Counted from the first letter of the stretch, positions 1 through 8,829 are shown. The stretch: DNA of 64,000 nucleotides from Neorhizobium tomejilense (GCA_002968845.1 PVBG01000004.1:1-64000); one strand, 5' to 3'. Program-made: numbers and translations. Notes: generated from the sequence alone by a model not told the origin.

Positions 1-692
1 CGCCCGCCCGGCGTTCTGCCCGCAGTTGCATCCGGGAAAGCCAGGATACGGTGCGCGGGCACGTAGACGTCTTTCAGGATCAGGCTCTTGGAACCGGTAC
101 CGGCCAGACCGACGACGTCCCACGTCTCGGCGATCGTATAGTCGCTTGCAGGCACCAGGAGAAAGGACGGGACGGCGCGGTCTCCCTCGATTTTTGGCGG
201 GATGATGGCAGCGCACAATGCCCACTGCGCATTTTCGCAACCGCTCGCAAAGGCCCAGTCGCCGGAAAGGCGAAATCCGCCCTCCACGCGCTCCGCCATG
301 CGCGTCGGCGCATAGGAACCGCATACAAGTGCATCGGGGTTCGTGCCCCAGACTTCCTGCTGAACCCGTTCATCGAACATCGCAAGAAGCCACTGATGCG
401 CCGAGAGAAGTCCCGCGACCCAGCCGGTCGAAGCGCAAGCCGACGACAGCTCGATATTGGCATCGACAAGCTCTGCAAAGGAGCCCTGGTCGCCGCCGAA
501 GCGGCCCGGCTTGACAATATCGAAATACCCGACGCCGCGCAGCAGGTCGATATTGCGGGCCGGCACGCGCCCCGCCTTCTCGGTATCACGAGCAGTGGCG
601 CGGATCTCATCAAGAACCGGCGCGATGCGCTGGGCAAGACATGCGTTTTCTGCCCGCATCGAAGCGGGAAACAAGGTTGCTGTACTGTTCAT
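1..692 (-). CDS. Flavin-dependent monooxygenase, acyl-CoA dehydrogenase-like (partial, 3' end outside window)
   Basis: The reading frame opens at an ATG on the minus strand, about 8 nt after a GAGGG ribosome site, and stays open to the window edge, so the C-terminus is missing. The visible 230 residues look like the N-terminal and middle domains of group D flavin monooxygenases (HsaA/HpaB-like, acyl-CoA dehydrogenase fold): an early helix with RIAPVLDEIRATARDTEKAGRVP, then STGWVAGL, a GSYAPT...GGFRLSGDWAFASGC stretch and DVVGLAGTGSKS. This family uses reduced FAD or FMN supplied by a separate reductase to hydroxylate aromatic compounds. The reductase gene lies 10 bp upstream in the same operon. 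The substrate cannot be read from the sequence; the aromatic-acid-type MFS importer nearby suggests an aromatic or phenolic acid. Confidence 0.85.
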   Translation of the reverse strand, partial: MNSTATLFPASMRAENACLAQRIAPVLDEIRATARDTEKAGRVPARNIDLLRGVGYFDIVKPGRFGGDQGSFAELVDANIELSSACASTGWVAGLLSAHQWLLAMFDERVQQEVWGTNPDALVCGSYAPTRMAERVEGGFRLSGDWAFASGCENAQWALCAAIIPPKIEGDRAVPSFLLVPASDYTIAETWDVVGLAGTGSKSLILKDVYVPAHRILAFPDATAGRTPGG

Positions 693-702
693 GGAACTGC
701 CC

Positions 703-1242
703 TCAGTTATGGGAGGTAAAAGGCGCGTGCTGTGGCGCGCAATAATTCGAGTTTTCGTACATTAACGGGGTGGTATCGTTGGAAAGACGGGTGTCTATCA
801 CTTGGCCGATGAAGATCGTATGCGTTCCATAGGGAACGGCACCCATGCGACGGCAAATCACGGCGGCATGGGCCGAATCCAGGACCATCATGCCCCGTTC
901 ATGGCGAACCCAATCGGCCGCTTCGAACCGGCGTTCCGGAGCGATCTTTCCGCTGAACCCTTCCGATACAGAAACCTGTTCGTGCGTCAAAACGCTGACG
1001 GCAAATTCCGGCACTTCCAGCAGCATGTCGTGCAGGTAAGTGCGGTTGTTCAGGCAGATAATCAGCGACGGCGGATCCATGGAAAGCGATGTCACCGCCG
1101 TTGCGGTCATGCCGTGGTCGGCTCCATTGCGACAGGCGGATATCACGGTAACCGTCGCCGGAAACCTGCGCATGGTTGCGCGAAACGCATCGCTGATAGG
1201 CGGAATTGCCGGCATGAGGCCGGCGGCAGCTGTGGCAGACAT
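703..1242 (-). CDS. Flavin reductase, partner of the monooxygenase
   Basis: The 179-residue protein belongs to the flavin reductase domain family (HpaC/HsaB-like). Typical stretches are FRATMRRFPATVTVISA near residue 22, GMTATAVTSLSMDPPSLIICLN around 45-65 and the late VPYGTHTIFIGQVI. It reduces FMN or FAD with NAD(P)H and passes it to the monooxygenase encoded 10 bp downstream. The ATG follows GGGAGGAACTC, a strong ribosome site. It is the first gene of the operon; the upstream gap holds operator-like repeats facing the divergent marR gene. Function as a two-component monooxygenase reductase is inferred from family and pairing. Confidence 0.9.
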   Translation of the reverse strand: MSATAAAGLMPAIPPISDAFRATMRRFPATVTVISACRNGADHGMTATAVTSLSMDPPSLIICLNNRTYLHDMLLEVPEFAVSVLTHEQVSVSEGFSGKIAPERRFEAADWVRHERGMMVLDSAHAAVICRRMGAVPYGTHTIFIGQVIDTRLSNDTTPLMYENSNYCAPQHAPFTSHN

Positions 1243-1275
1243 GAGTTCCTCCCGAGTCTCCTTGGGGTTAAATTA

Positions 1276-1302
1276 TTGCAAACGCAACTATTGTCAATGC
1301 AA
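1276..1302. promoter_or_regulatory. Two TTG-N6-CAA boxes, candidate MarR operator
   Basis: TTGCAAACGCAA (1276-1287) and TTGTCAATGCAA (1291-1302) lie 15 bp apart between the reductase gene and the divergent marR gene. Both are imperfect inverted repeats of the form TTG-N6-CAA. A related box, TTTGCACTTGCAAA, lies just after marR and before the MFS gene. Binding by the adjacent MarR protein is inferred. Confidence 0.55.
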
Positions 1303-1448
1303 ATTTTTGATGGCGAGCAGTTTCTCATTCAATGCTGCTCCTTTTTGCGAAGTGATCCAGCGGCTCGTGTTGTCATTTGGGCCATTTAGGTGCATGTCGG
1401 AACAAGCCGCGGTCAACCGCACACGAGATTTCGCCAGCAGACTGAGAC

Positions 1449-1904
1449 ATGTACAAACTTACCGATTCAGTTCCCTACCTGCTCAACCGTGCGGGCGTGC
1501 GTATCGCCGAGGTCTTCTCACAACGAATTGCCGAGAACGATCTCAGCGTCGCCATGTATCGAGTGTTGGCAATGTTGAGGGAGCGCAAGGAAAGCACGCT
1601 TGGGGACCTTGCCGACGTCGTCTCGGTTGAAATCTCCACCCTCTCGCGGCTCGTCGGCACGCTGGCGAAACGCAAGCTGGTCTCCAGAACCCGTCCCGAG
1701 GACAATGGCCGTATCGTCATCGTTCGGTTGACCCCACAGGGAGAGGCCCTGACCGAGAAGCTGATGCCGCTTGCCATGGAACTCGAGGCCACGGCTGTGC
1801 AGGGCATGTCCAAAGAGGAGGTCACCGCCCTGAAAAGTGCGTTGAAGCGGATGCACAGCAATCTGCCGGCCATGTCCGGAAAAGGGAAAACCAGCGACCA
1901 ATAA
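1449..1904 (+). CDS. MarR family transcriptional regulator
   Basis: The 151-residue protein has the MarR winged-helix layout: an N-terminal dimerisation helix, then LGDLADVVSVEISTLSRLVGTLAKRKLVSR (recognition helix, about residues 53-82), the wing with RPEDNGRIVIVRLTPQGEAL (about 84-103) and a C-terminal dimer helix. MarR proteins usually repress neighbouring aromatic catabolism and transport genes and release DNA when a phenolic ligand binds. The gene is divergent from the monooxygenase operon and co-directional with the MFS gene. Operator-like TTG-N6-CAA repeats occur on both of its flanks, which suggests it controls both units. No strong Shine-Dalgarno precedes the ATG. Confidence 0.9.
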   Translation: MYKLTDSVPYLLNRAGVRIAEVFSQRIAENDLSVAMYRVLAMLRERKESTLGDLADVVSVEISTLSRLVGTLAKRKLVSRTRPEDNGRIVIVRLTPQGEALTEKLMPLAMELEATAVQGMSKEEVTALKSALKRMHSNLPAMSGKGKTSDQ

Positions 1905-1906
1905 CT

Positions 1907-1920
1907 TTTGCACTTGCAAA
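1907..1920. promoter_or_regulatory. TTTGCA-CT-TGCAAA palindrome before MFS gene
   Basis: This 14-bp inverted repeat has two perfect 6-bp arms and starts 3 bp after the marR stop. A further TGCAAG half-like box sits at about 1930-1935. It matches the TTG-N6-CAA form of the boxes at 1276-1302, so it is the best candidate for MarR control of the transporter gene that starts at 2104. Confidence 0.55.
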
Positions 1921-2103
1921 TATTTTATCTGCAAGTATCTAATGGCGCGTCAATCGTTGTCCTGGCATCATCTCTCTTTGGGATGAGGGTCCGGTGTGGG
2001 AGGAAACACACCGACGACGATCCGGAGGATTTGTACATGGATCGATGCTGGCCTGCCGATGGCGGGAGCGTACTTCCTGTACTCAAATGTGTGGGGAGGA
2101 AAA

Positions 2104-3387
2104 ATGACCATACAAGATGTCGCTATCGCCAAGGCACGCGTCCGCAGCCCGAACATGATCATCGCCCTATGCGGCCTGTTGATCCTTTTCGATGGGTATG
2201 ACCTTATCGTTTATGGTGCGGTCGCACCTTCGCTGCTTCGAGAGGCAAGCTGGGCTCTGACGCCCGGCATGGTCGGAAGAGCCGCGTCAATCACCCTGTT
2301 CGGGATGCTGCTGGGCGCCCTGATTGCCGGAACCCTTGCCGACAGGATCGGCCGCCGCAAAGTCATAATCGGGAGCCTCCTGAGCTTTTCGGTGATGATG
2401 ATCGGCAGCGGTTTGGCTCCGAGCTTCCTGATTTTCGAAGGAACCCGTTTTCTCGCCGGTCTTGGCCTGGGCGCGCTGTTCCCGACGGTAACTGCCTTGA
2501 TCATCGAGTTTTCTCCGCCCAAGCGGAAAGCCATGGCCTACTCGACGGCGCTTCTCGGCTATCTCGCCGGCGGCATCATCTCGGGCATTCTCGGCATTAT
2601 GCTGATCGAGACTTACGGTTGGCGCGTGCTGATGTTCATCGGCGGCGCACCGATACTGCTTCTTCCGCTGTTCCTGCGCCTCCTCCCGGAATCGCCGGAA
2701 TGGCTGGCGACCAAGAACCGCCAGGCAGAAGCCAATCGGATTGCAGATCAGTATGGGTTGCCCAATCCCAATCCAAGGCCTGCTGCTCTGCGTCAGGTAG
2801 GCATCAAGTCGCTGTTTTCCGAAGGCCGCCTGCTGCCGACCCTGAACGCCTGGGGCATCCATTTCTGTTCGCTTCTGCTTACTTTCGGCATGGTGAACTG
2901 GCTGCCGACGATCATGAACAAGATGGGCTACGACCTCGGTTCCGCCCTTCTCTTCTCCGTCACGCTCAATCTTGGTGCGGCAGTCGGCTTGCTGATCGGC
3001 GCGAGAATTGCCGACCTTGGCAACGTCAAGATGGTCGTGGCTGGAATGTTCCTCCTCGGCGCATGCTCGATCTGGATGCTGACCCAGGTAAGCCAGGGCC
3101 TTCAGGTCTACGGTCTGGTTGCGCTGGCTGGAACCGGAACGATCGGAACGCAGATTCTAGCCAATGTCCTGGTCGGAAATCTCTACCCGGTCGAAATTCG
3201 CGGCACCGGCCTTGGCTTTTCGCTGGGCATCGGTCGCGTCGGGGGCATGATCGGGCCCGCCATCGGCGGTGCAGTCCTGGGAGCAGGACTTGCACCGCAA
3301 TGGAACTTCTACATCTTCGCGACCGTCGGTGCGGTGGGCTGCGTTCTCGCTCTGGCGACACTGCTGTACAAGAAAAAGACTGTTTGA
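2104..3387 (+). CDS. MFS transporter, aromatic acid:H+ symporter type
   Basis: The 427-residue protein has about 12 hydrophobic segments. It carries the DGYDLIVYG motif in the first membrane helix (about residues 27-35), which marks the aromatic acid/H+ symporter group (PcaK/BenK-like), and the MFS loop motif GTLADRIGRRK between helices 2 and 3. A later copy, GARIADLGNVK, lies in the second half. The chosen ATG follows GGGGAGG by 4 nt; an upstream in-frame start at 1996 would add 36 residues that do not look like membrane transporter sequence. The likely role is uptake of an aromatic or related organic acid used by the monooxygenase system, with MarR control through the palindrome upstream. 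Confidence 0.88.
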   Translation: MTIQDVAIAKARVRSPNMIIALCGLLILFDGYDLIVYGAVAPSLLREASWALTPGMVGRAASITLFGMLLGALIAGTLADRIGRRKVIIGSLLSFSVMMIGSGLAPSFLIFEGTRFLAGLGLGALFPTVTALIIEFSPPKRKAMAYSTALLGYLAGGIISGILGIMLIETYGWRVLMFIGGAPILLLPLFLRLLPESPEWLATKNRQAEANRIADQYGLPNPNPRPAALRQVGIKSLFSEGRLLPTLNAWGIHFCSLLLTFGMVNWLPTIMNKMGYDLGSALLFSVTLNLGAAVGLLIGARIADLGNVKMVVAGMFLLGACSIWMLTQVSQGLQVYGLVALAGTGTIGTQILANVLVGNLYPVEIRGTGLGFSLGIGRVGGMIGPAIGGAVLGAGLAPQWNFYIFATVGAVGCVLALATLLYKKKTV

Positions 3388-3449
3388 GCTCTCGCCCGGG
3401 CCTCGGCAGGTCAAGGGAATCCTATTCTGCAGGTATTGAACCCAAGAAT

Positions 3450-3482
3450 GTAGGAGGCGGCTTCTCAAAAGCCGCCTCCTAC
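3450..3482. terminator. Bidirectional terminator hairpin
   Basis: A perfect 14-bp stem (3450-3463 with 3469-3482) closes a 5-nt loop, CTCAA. It sits between the convergent MFS gene and the idonate dehydrogenase gene. A T-rich stretch (TCTTGTTGT) follows on the plus strand and ATTCTTGG follows on the minus strand, so it probably stops transcription from both sides. Confidence 0.8.
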
Positions 3483-3550
3483 TCTTGTTGTCCGGGCAGA
3501 GGCGCGGCTTCAATTCCACTGACGCCAACCCTGTCGATCCTGTTCGATCG

Positions 3551-4582
3551 CTAGAAAGCCAGTTGCACCTTCATCGACCGGGTTCTGTCGCCGGCAGTCT
3601 CAAAAGCCTCCACGGCCTTGTCGACCGGGAAGATACCGGTGAGCAGCGGCTTCAGATCGACGCGGCGTTTTCCGATAAGATCCACGGCAAGACCGAATTC
3701 CTCATGAAAACGGAAGGTGCCCTTCATCTCGATTTCCTTGGCGACGACGATGTTCTGCGGGATGGCGACGTCGCCGCCGAGACCTAGCTGGACCACCGTC
3801 GAGCGGGGCCGGAGCACTTCCAGGCCGGCTCGTACGGCGCGTTCGTTGCCGGAAGCCTCGAACTGAACGTCGAAATAGCCCTTGTTTGCGGAATAGGCCA
3901 CAAGCTGTTCCGGATTGCTGGCGACGTCGATGACCCGATCGGCACCGACCGCCAGCGCCTTGTCGAGGACCGCACCCATGACGTCGGTCGCGACGATCTC
4001 TCGGGCACCATGGGCACGGGCAGCGATGATCGCCAGCGCACCGATCGGACCGCAGCCGGTGACCAGCACGCGCTTGTCCGCAAGCGAGCCGGCGCGGGCC
4101 ACCGCATGCAGCGTGACCGCGAACGGCTCCGCCATCGCCGCTTCGTTGATCGACACACCGTCCGCTATCCTGTGGCACTGCCACCGTTCGGCAACCAGGC
4201 GCTGGCGGAACGCGCCCTGGATATGCGGCATCGGCATGGCGCTGCCGTAGAAGCGCATGTTCAGGCAATGGTTCTGCTGCCCCTTCAGGCAGTAGTCGCA
4301 GGCATTGCAGGGACGGCTCGGCGAGACCGCCACCCGGTCGCCGACGGCCAGTCCGGAAACGCCCGCCCCCAGTGCCCTGACCGTACCGGCAACCTCGTGG
4401 CCGAGGATCATCGGTTCGCGGACGCGCACCGTACCGAAGCCGCCGTGGTTATAATAATGCAGGTCGGAACCGCAGATGCCGCCGGCCTCGATGGCGACCT
4501 CCACCTGTCCGGGCCCGAGCGCCTCGACCTCCCTCTCTTCGACGCGCAGGTCCTTGGCGGCATGAATGACGACGGCTTTCAT
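3551..4582 (-). CDS. L-idonate 5-dehydrogenase-like zinc alcohol dehydrogenase
   Basis: The 343-residue protein is a medium-chain zinc dehydrogenase. Catalytic zinc residues are seen in GGICGSDLHYYNHGG (about 33-47) and GHEV, and the structural zinc site in CNACDYCLKGQQNHC (about 93-107). The NAD(P) fold shows VTGCGPIGALA. Within the family it is closest to L-idonate 5-dehydrogenase (IdnD), which oxidises L-idonate to 5-keto-D-gluconate. An IdnO-like dehydrogenase gene lies two genes upstream in the same operon, which supports this reading. The start MKAVVIHAAKD follows the terminus of the preceding gene by 10 bp; a longer in-frame start lies inside that gene and is unlikely. Xylitol or sorbitol dehydrogenase activity cannot be excluded. 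Confidence 0.85.
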   Translation of the reverse strand: MKAVVIHAAKDLRVEEREVEALGPGQVEVAIEAGGICGSDLHYYNHGGFGTVRVREPMILGHEVAGTVRALGAGVSGLAVGDRVAVSPSRPCNACDYCLKGQQNHCLNMRFYGSAMPMPHIQGAFRQRLVAERWQCHRIADGVSINEAAMAEPFAVTLHAVARAGSLADKRVLVTGCGPIGALAIIAARAHGAREIVATDVMGAVLDKALAVGADRVIDVASNPEQLVAYSANKGYFDVQFEASGNERAVRAGLEVLRPRSTVVQLGLGGDVAIPQNIVVAKEIEMKGTFRFHEEFGLAVDLIGKRRVDLKPLLTGIFPVDKAVEAFETAGDRTRSMKVQLAF

Positions 4583-4592
4583 GGACTTATCC

Positions 4593-5540
4593 TCAGAGAA
4601 CGGGTGTCGGCAGGGCGGCGCCTGCAAAATGGGCGGCAAGGTTGTCGCGCACCAGCTTGCCCATGGCCTTGCGGGTTTCGATCGTGCCGGACGCATGGTG
4701 CGGTTGCACCAGCACATTGCCGAGCTTCAGGAACCGCGGATCGAGCTTCGGCTCGCCTTCGAACACGTCGAGCGCCGCAGATCCGAGCGCTCCGCTTTCG
4801 AGTGCGGCGAGTAGCGCTTCCTCGTCGATGTTGGAGGCCCGCGAGATGTTGATGAGCATGCCTTCGGGCCCGAGCGCTTCGATCACATGCCTCGAAACAA
4901 TATGGCGCGTGACAGTCGAGGCCGCCAGCGTCACGAACAGGAAGTCCGAATGCCGGGCAAGTTCCACCGGATCGGCGATGAACGTCATCCCTTCCGCATA
5001 AGGTTTTGCGGCAACATCGCTATAGGCGATGTCCATGTCGAAGCCCTTGAGGCGCTTGGCGACCTCGAAGCCGATGCGACCGAGGCCGAGCACGCCCGCT
5101 CTTCTCCCCCAGACGCGACGCTTCAGCGGATAAAGGCCCTTCTCCACCCAGCTTCCGTCCCTCACCCATGTCTCGGCGCCGATCATACCGCGCGATTGGA
5201 CCAGCATCATCGCGACGCCAAGGTCGGCAACGTCGTTGGTCAGGACATCGGGCGTATTGGTGACCCGGATGCCGCGCGCGCGGCAGGCGTCGAGATTGAC
5301 TGCGTCATAACCGACACCATAGACCGAGACGATCTCCAGCTTCGGCAGCCTGGCGATCAGTTCGGCAGAGGCGCCGAGCTCACCCCGCGTGGCGATGGCG
5401 CGAATGCCGTCCGCGTGGTCCTGAACAAATGCATCGCGGTCTTCAGCCTCGTAGAGCTTGCGCACGTTGTACTGCGCTTCCAGTTCGACGAGATCCCATT
5501 CCGGGTAAGGCCCGACGAGCAGGATGTCCGGCTTGGCCAT
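4593..5540 (-). CDS. D-isomer specific 2-hydroxyacid dehydrogenase (GhrB-like)
   Basis: The 315-residue protein has the NAD(P) motif GVLGLGRIGFEVAKRL and the family catalytic set: Arg in LINISRASNIDE, Glu in the DVFEGEP region and His in VQPHHASGT. It resembles glyoxylate/hydroxypyruvate and 2-ketogluconate reductases, which interconvert 2-keto acids and D-2-hydroxy acids. In this operon it could reduce a 2-keto sugar acid or the 2-oxo acid released by the RraA-like aldolase. The ATG is preceded by GGAGGAATTCG, so the 30-residue upstream extension is not needed. Confidence 0.85.
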   Translation of the reverse strand: MAKPDILLVGPYPEWDLVELEAQYNVRKLYEAEDRDAFVQDHADGIRAIATRGELGASAELIARLPKLEIVSVYGVGYDAVNLDACRARGIRVTNTPDVLTNDVADLGVAMMLVQSRGMIGAETWVRDGSWVEKGLYPLKRRVWGRRAGVLGLGRIGFEVAKRLKGFDMDIAYSDVAAKPYAEGMTFIADPVELARHSDFLFVTLAASTVTRHIVSRHVIEALGPEGMLINISRASNIDEEALLAALESGALGSAALDVFEGEPKLDPRFLKLGNVLVQPHHASGTIETRKAMGKLVRDNLAAHFAGAALPTPVL

Positions 5541-5598
5541 CGAATTCCTCCATTGTGATGTAGATGATGGTTTGTCGCCGCCCGTTTGGCGGGCTTCC

Positions 5599-6366
5599 CT
5601 AAAGGCAGGTTGTGATGCCGCCGTCGACATAGAGCGTGTGCCCGTTCACAAAGGAGGAAGCCTTGCCGGCGAGAAACACCGCTGCCCCGACGAGCTCTTC
5701 GACATCGCCCCAGCGGGCTGCCGGCGTGCGTTTCTCAAGCCAGGAGGAGAATTCCGGGTTATCGACCAACGCCTGGTTCAAGGGTGTCTTGAAGTAGCCG
5801 GGTGCAATCGCATTGACTTGCAGGCCGTGCTTTGCCCAATCCGCGCACATGCCGCGGGTCAGGTTCTTCACCGCGCCTTTGGTGGCCGTGTAGGGAGCGA
5901 TGCCCGGGCGTGCCAGCTCGCTCTGCACCGAGGCGATGTTGATGATCTTCCCCTGCCCTCGGCCGATCATGTACTTGGCCACCGCCTGGCCGACATAAAA
6001 GACACTGGAGACGTTGGTCTTCAGCAATTGCTCCCAGCGATCGGCCGGAAATTCCTCCAGCGGGCTGCGGAACTGCATTCCGGCATTGTTGATCAGGATG
6101 TCGATCGGACCGATCCCGTGCTCGATCGCATCGACCCCGCGTTTGACGGCATCGGGATCGGTAACGTCGAAGTCGGCCGCCCTCGCCTCGTAGCCTTCAT
6201 TTTCGAGGCTATCGACGGCGACTTGAAGCTTCACAGGGTCGCGGCCGTTCAGCACGACCGAAGCACCATGCCGCGCAAGCCCCCGCGCAAGCGCCAGCCC
6301 AATGCCCTGCGACGAACCCGTCACCAACGCACGCCGGCCGGCCAAATCAAATAATGGGAAGGTCAT
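5599..6366 (-). CDS. idnO: SDR oxidoreductase, gluconate 5-dehydrogenase-like
   Basis: The 255-residue short-chain dehydrogenase has TGSSQGIG (cofactor), NNAG, a catalytic Ser in IASVQS and YTATK (Tyr and Lys). The N-terminus FDLAGRRALVTGSSQGIGLALARGLARHGA and the QFRSPLEEF region are typical of gluconate 5-dehydrogenase (IdnO/Gno), which reduces 5-keto-D-gluconate to D-gluconate. Together with the idonate dehydrogenase downstream it would make the two-step L-idonate to gluconate route. The substrate is inferred from family resemblance and context. Confidence 0.8.
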   Translation of the reverse strand: MTFPLFDLAGRRALVTGSSQGIGLALARGLARHGASVVLNGRDPVKLQVAVDSLENEGYEARAADFDVTDPDAVKRGVDAIEHGIGPIDILINNAGMQFRSPLEEFPADRWEQLLKTNVSSVFYVGQAVAKYMIGRGQGKIINIASVQSELARPGIAPYTATKGAVKNLTRGMCADWAKHGLQVNAIAPGYFKTPLNQALVDNPEFSSWLEKRTPAARWGDVEELVGAAVFLAGKASSFVNGHTLYVDGGITTCL

Positions 6367-6423
6367 TCAAACCTCTTTCCGAAAAAGAAAGTCCGGCGCT
6401 TCGCGTGACAATCGCGGCCGGGC

Positions 6424-7098
6424 TCAGACATCGACGATCAGGCCCTTGGCCTTCAGAACCGACTCCAGGTTGCTGACCTCGATCACCGATTTGCCCTGCT
6501 TGTAGGCAGCGATATAGCCGGCTTCGGCATCCTCGCGGGCCTGCGAAAGCCTTGCGGCCTCCTGTGCTTCAGCACGGCGGACAACGACCAGTCCATCGGC
6601 GTCGCCGACGACGATGTCGCCCGGATTGATCGTCTCGCCACCGACGATGATCGTGTCGTTCACCGCCGCAATGGTTTCCTTGACAGTACCCTTGATGCAG
6701 ACGCTCAGGGAGAAGACGGGAAAGCCGAGGTCCCTCAGTTGCAGCGTGTCGCGCACGCCCGTATCGGTCACCAGGCCACCGATGCCCTTTGCCAGGCAGG
6801 CATTGGCAAGTACGTCGCCGAACGAGCCTGCCTCTTCGTATTCGCCGGCGGACACGACAATGATGTCGCCCGGCTTGGCATAGTTGATCGCGAGTTGAAG
6901 CATGATGTTGTCACGCGGCGCGCATTTGACCGTGAATGCCGGGCCGCACAGCTTCATCCGGTAATCCACCGGCTTCAGGCGTGAGGAGAGTGCTCCGCGG
7001 CGTCCCTGCGCTTCGTGGATGGTCGCCGGCGAAAATTTGGAAAGTACCTCGATGTCGGCTTTGCTCGGCCGTTCGGCGATGTCTTTGATGTGGATCAT
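6424..7098 (-). CDS. RraA-like aldolase (HMG/CHA aldolase or oxaloacetate decarboxylase)
   Basis: The 224-residue protein belongs to the RraA-like / 4-hydroxy-4-methyl-2-oxoglutarate aldolase family. Key stretches are SPATIHEAQGRRG, GPAFTVKC, the phosphate or pyruvate binding loop and the GLVTDTGVRD motif (about residue 110-120) whose Arg and Asp hold pyruvate and metal in characterised class II aldolases, followed by GDIVVGDADGLVVV. Members cleave 4-hydroxy-2-oxo acids to pyruvate plus a keto acid, or decarboxylate oxaloacetate. It lies between the ABC binding protein gene and idnO; its specific substrate here is unknown. Confidence 0.85.
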   Translation of the reverse strand: MIHIKDIAERPSKADIEVLSKFSPATIHEAQGRRGALSSRLKPVDYRMKLCGPAFTVKCAPRDNIMLQLAINYAKPGDIIVVSAGEYEEAGSFGDVLANACLAKGIGGLVTDTGVRDTLQLRDLGFPVFSLSVCIKGTVKETIAAVNDTIIVGGETINPGDIVVGDADGLVVVRRAEAQEAARLSQAREDAEAGYIAAYKQGKSVIEVSNLESVLKAKGLIVDV

Positions 7099-7122
7099 GG
7101 AAACCTCCCACGGTTAGGCCGA

Positions 7123-7141
7123 CGGCGGGCACGTCCCGCCG
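7123..7141 (-). terminator. Intercistronic hairpin after the binding protein gene
   Basis: CGGCGGG and CCCGCCG form a 7-bp stem around the loop CACGT, in the 95-bp gap between the solute-binding protein stop and the aldolase start. There is no T run, so it may act as an mRNA stabiliser or partial terminator that favours binding protein expression. Confidence 0.4.
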
Positions 7142-7193
7142 CCTGCAGTCTTCGATGATTTTGCAATTGGATGGAGTACCCGGACCAAAGGCC

Positions 7194-8030
7194 TCAGGGG
7201 ATCGGGTCGAACTTCAGTTCGGAGAGCGGCACGACCTTATCGTTACGCGCCATCTTGTATTCGGTGTTCGGGCCAAGCCACTTGTCCCAGATCTTGTTGA
7301 GGTCGCCGGAGGTGTCAAGCTTGCGGAGCACCTCGTTGATCTTGGCCGTCAGCGCCGGATTGTCCTTTGCCATGCCAATCCCGATGGGCTGGAACAGCAT
7401 AGGGTCCTCGATCATCCGCATTTCCTTGCCCTTGGTCTTGGATTCGTTGACGAACTTTGTCGTCGTCATCGTATTCGCCACCATGCCACGCGCCTTGCCC
7501 TGCTGGACGGCAAGATAGGCGGATGCGGTATCCTGGAAGGTCAGCGGATCGGACTTGTTGAGCTTGATCGACATTTCCGAAGTCGAGCCCTTGGTCGAAG
7601 CGATGCGCTGGCCTTCGTAATCGACCTTCTTCTTGCCGGGATCATCGGCCGGAACGATCAGCATTTCCTTGGCAAGGTAGTAGGGATCGCTGAACTGGAT
7701 CTGTTCCGCTCGGCTCAGCGTATAGGCCAGATTGGCGACAGTGATGTCGACGCGGCCGAGCTTGACTTCCGGCACGCGCGCTTCGACCGAGACCGGCTTG
7801 ATTTCTGCCTTGACGCCCAGTTCCTTGGCGATCGCATTGCAGAGATCGACGTCGAAGCCGGCCATCTCGCGGGTCTTCGGATCGGGTGCCGCGAAAGGCA
7901 CCACGTCGGCAAACGTCGCGCAGCGAAGTGTCTTGGCCGACATGATCGTGTCGAGTTGATCCGCCTTTGCCGGCAAGGCCGCCGAGGTACCCGCCAGCAC
8001 GGCGGTAAGAGTTGCGTATTTCCAGTTCAT
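7194..8030 (-). CDS. ABC transporter substrate-binding protein, polar amino acid type
   Basis: The 278-residue protein has a signal peptide (MNWKYATLTAVLAGTSAALPAKA) and the family 3 binding protein fold: TLRCATFADVVPFA, AGFDVDLCNAIAKELG, a VDITVANLAYTLSRAEQIQFSDPYY segment and a late GIGMAKDNPALTAKINEVL. Such proteins bind polar amino acids or related small acids in the periplasm and hand them to the membrane complex encoded upstream. The surrounding enzymes act on sugar acids and hydroxy acids, so the ligand may be an acid rather than a classical amino acid. Confidence 0.9.
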   Translation of the reverse strand: MNWKYATLTAVLAGTSAALPAKADQLDTIMSAKTLRCATFADVVPFAAPDPKTREMAGFDVDLCNAIAKELGVKAEIKPVSVEARVPEVKLGRVDITVANLAYTLSRAEQIQFSDPYYLAKEMLIVPADDPGKKKVDYEGQRIASTKGSTSEMSIKLNKSDPLTFQDTASAYLAVQQGKARGMVANTMTTTKFVNESKTKGKEMRMIEDPMLFQPIGIGMAKDNPALTAKINEVLRKLDTSGDLNKIWDKWLGPNTEYKMARNDKVVPLSELKFDPIP

Positions 8031-8061
8031 TGCTGTTCTCCTTTGTTATTGGTGGTGAGTG

Positions 8062-8829
8062 TCAATGGCGCAGATCGGCGAGGAACCGTTGAGCACGGGG
8101 ATGGCGGGGTGTCTTGAAAAACTCGTCGGGCGGGGCCGTTTCGAGGATCTGTCCCGCATCGATGAACCAGATGCGGTCGGCGACATCGCGGGCGAAGCCC
8201 ATTTCATGTGTGACGCAGATCATGGTCATGCCCTCCGATGCCAGGCTCTTCATGACCGCCAGCACCTCGCCGACCATTTCCGGATCGAGGGCGCTGGTCG
8301 GCTCGTCGAACAGCATGACCGGCGGCTCCATGGCGAGTGCGCGCGCTATCGCCACCCGTTGTTGCTGCCCACCCGACAGCTGGCCGGGATAAGCCCGCGC
8401 CTTGTCGGCGAGCCCAACGCGATCGAGAAGCTTCAGCGCCTTCTCATGGGCGACATTCGCCGCCACGCCCTTCACGCGGATCGGCGACATCGCCACATTT
8501 TCGACCACGGAGAGGTGCGGGAACAGGTTGAAGTTCTGGAACACGAAACCGATCCGGCTGCGCAGCAGGTTGAGCTCCCTCGTCCGCATTGCCGCATGAA
8601 TGTTCTGACCATCCAGGGTGATCGATCCGCTGTTGATCTCCTCAAGACGGTTGATCGTACGGATCAGGGTGGATTTCCCCGAACCGGAAGGTCCGCAGAT
8701 CACCACGACCTCGCCTCGGGCAACTTCGGCGTCAATGTTCTTGAGGACCGGATAATCGCCATAACTCTTACAGACGTCCGAAAGGTGGATTGTCTGCAAC
8801 TGCTGGGTCCACGCGGCTGAGGTGCTCAT
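8062..8829 (-). CDS. ABC transporter ATP-binding protein, polar amino acid type
   Basis: The 255-residue ATPase shows Walker [10 protein letters not shown], the Q loop [12 protein letters not shown], signature LSGGQQQR, Walker [13 protein letters not shown] and the H-loop THEM. The set matches GlnQ/HisP-like ATPases. Its ATG overlaps the stop of the upstream permease gene by 4 nt (ATGA), which fixes the start; the much longer in-frame extension into the permease gene is spurious. Confidence 0.93.
   Translation of the reverse strand: MSTSAAWTQQLQTIHLSDVCKSYGDYPVLKNIDAEVARGEVVVICGPSGSGKSTLIRTINRLEEINSGSITLDGQNIHAAMRTRELNLLRSRIGFVFQNFNLFPHLSVVENVAMSPIRVKGVAANVAHEKALKLLDRVGLADKARAYPGQLSGGQQQRVAIARALAMEPPVMLFDEPTSALDPEMVGEVLAVMKSLASEGMTMICVTHEMGFARDVADRIWFIDAGQILETAPPDEFFKTPRHPRAQRFLADLRH

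Noticed and set aside
51..719. Plus-strand open frame at the left edge
   Set aside because: The minus-strand frame through the same bases encodes a clear flavin monooxygenase and follows a flavin reductase gene.
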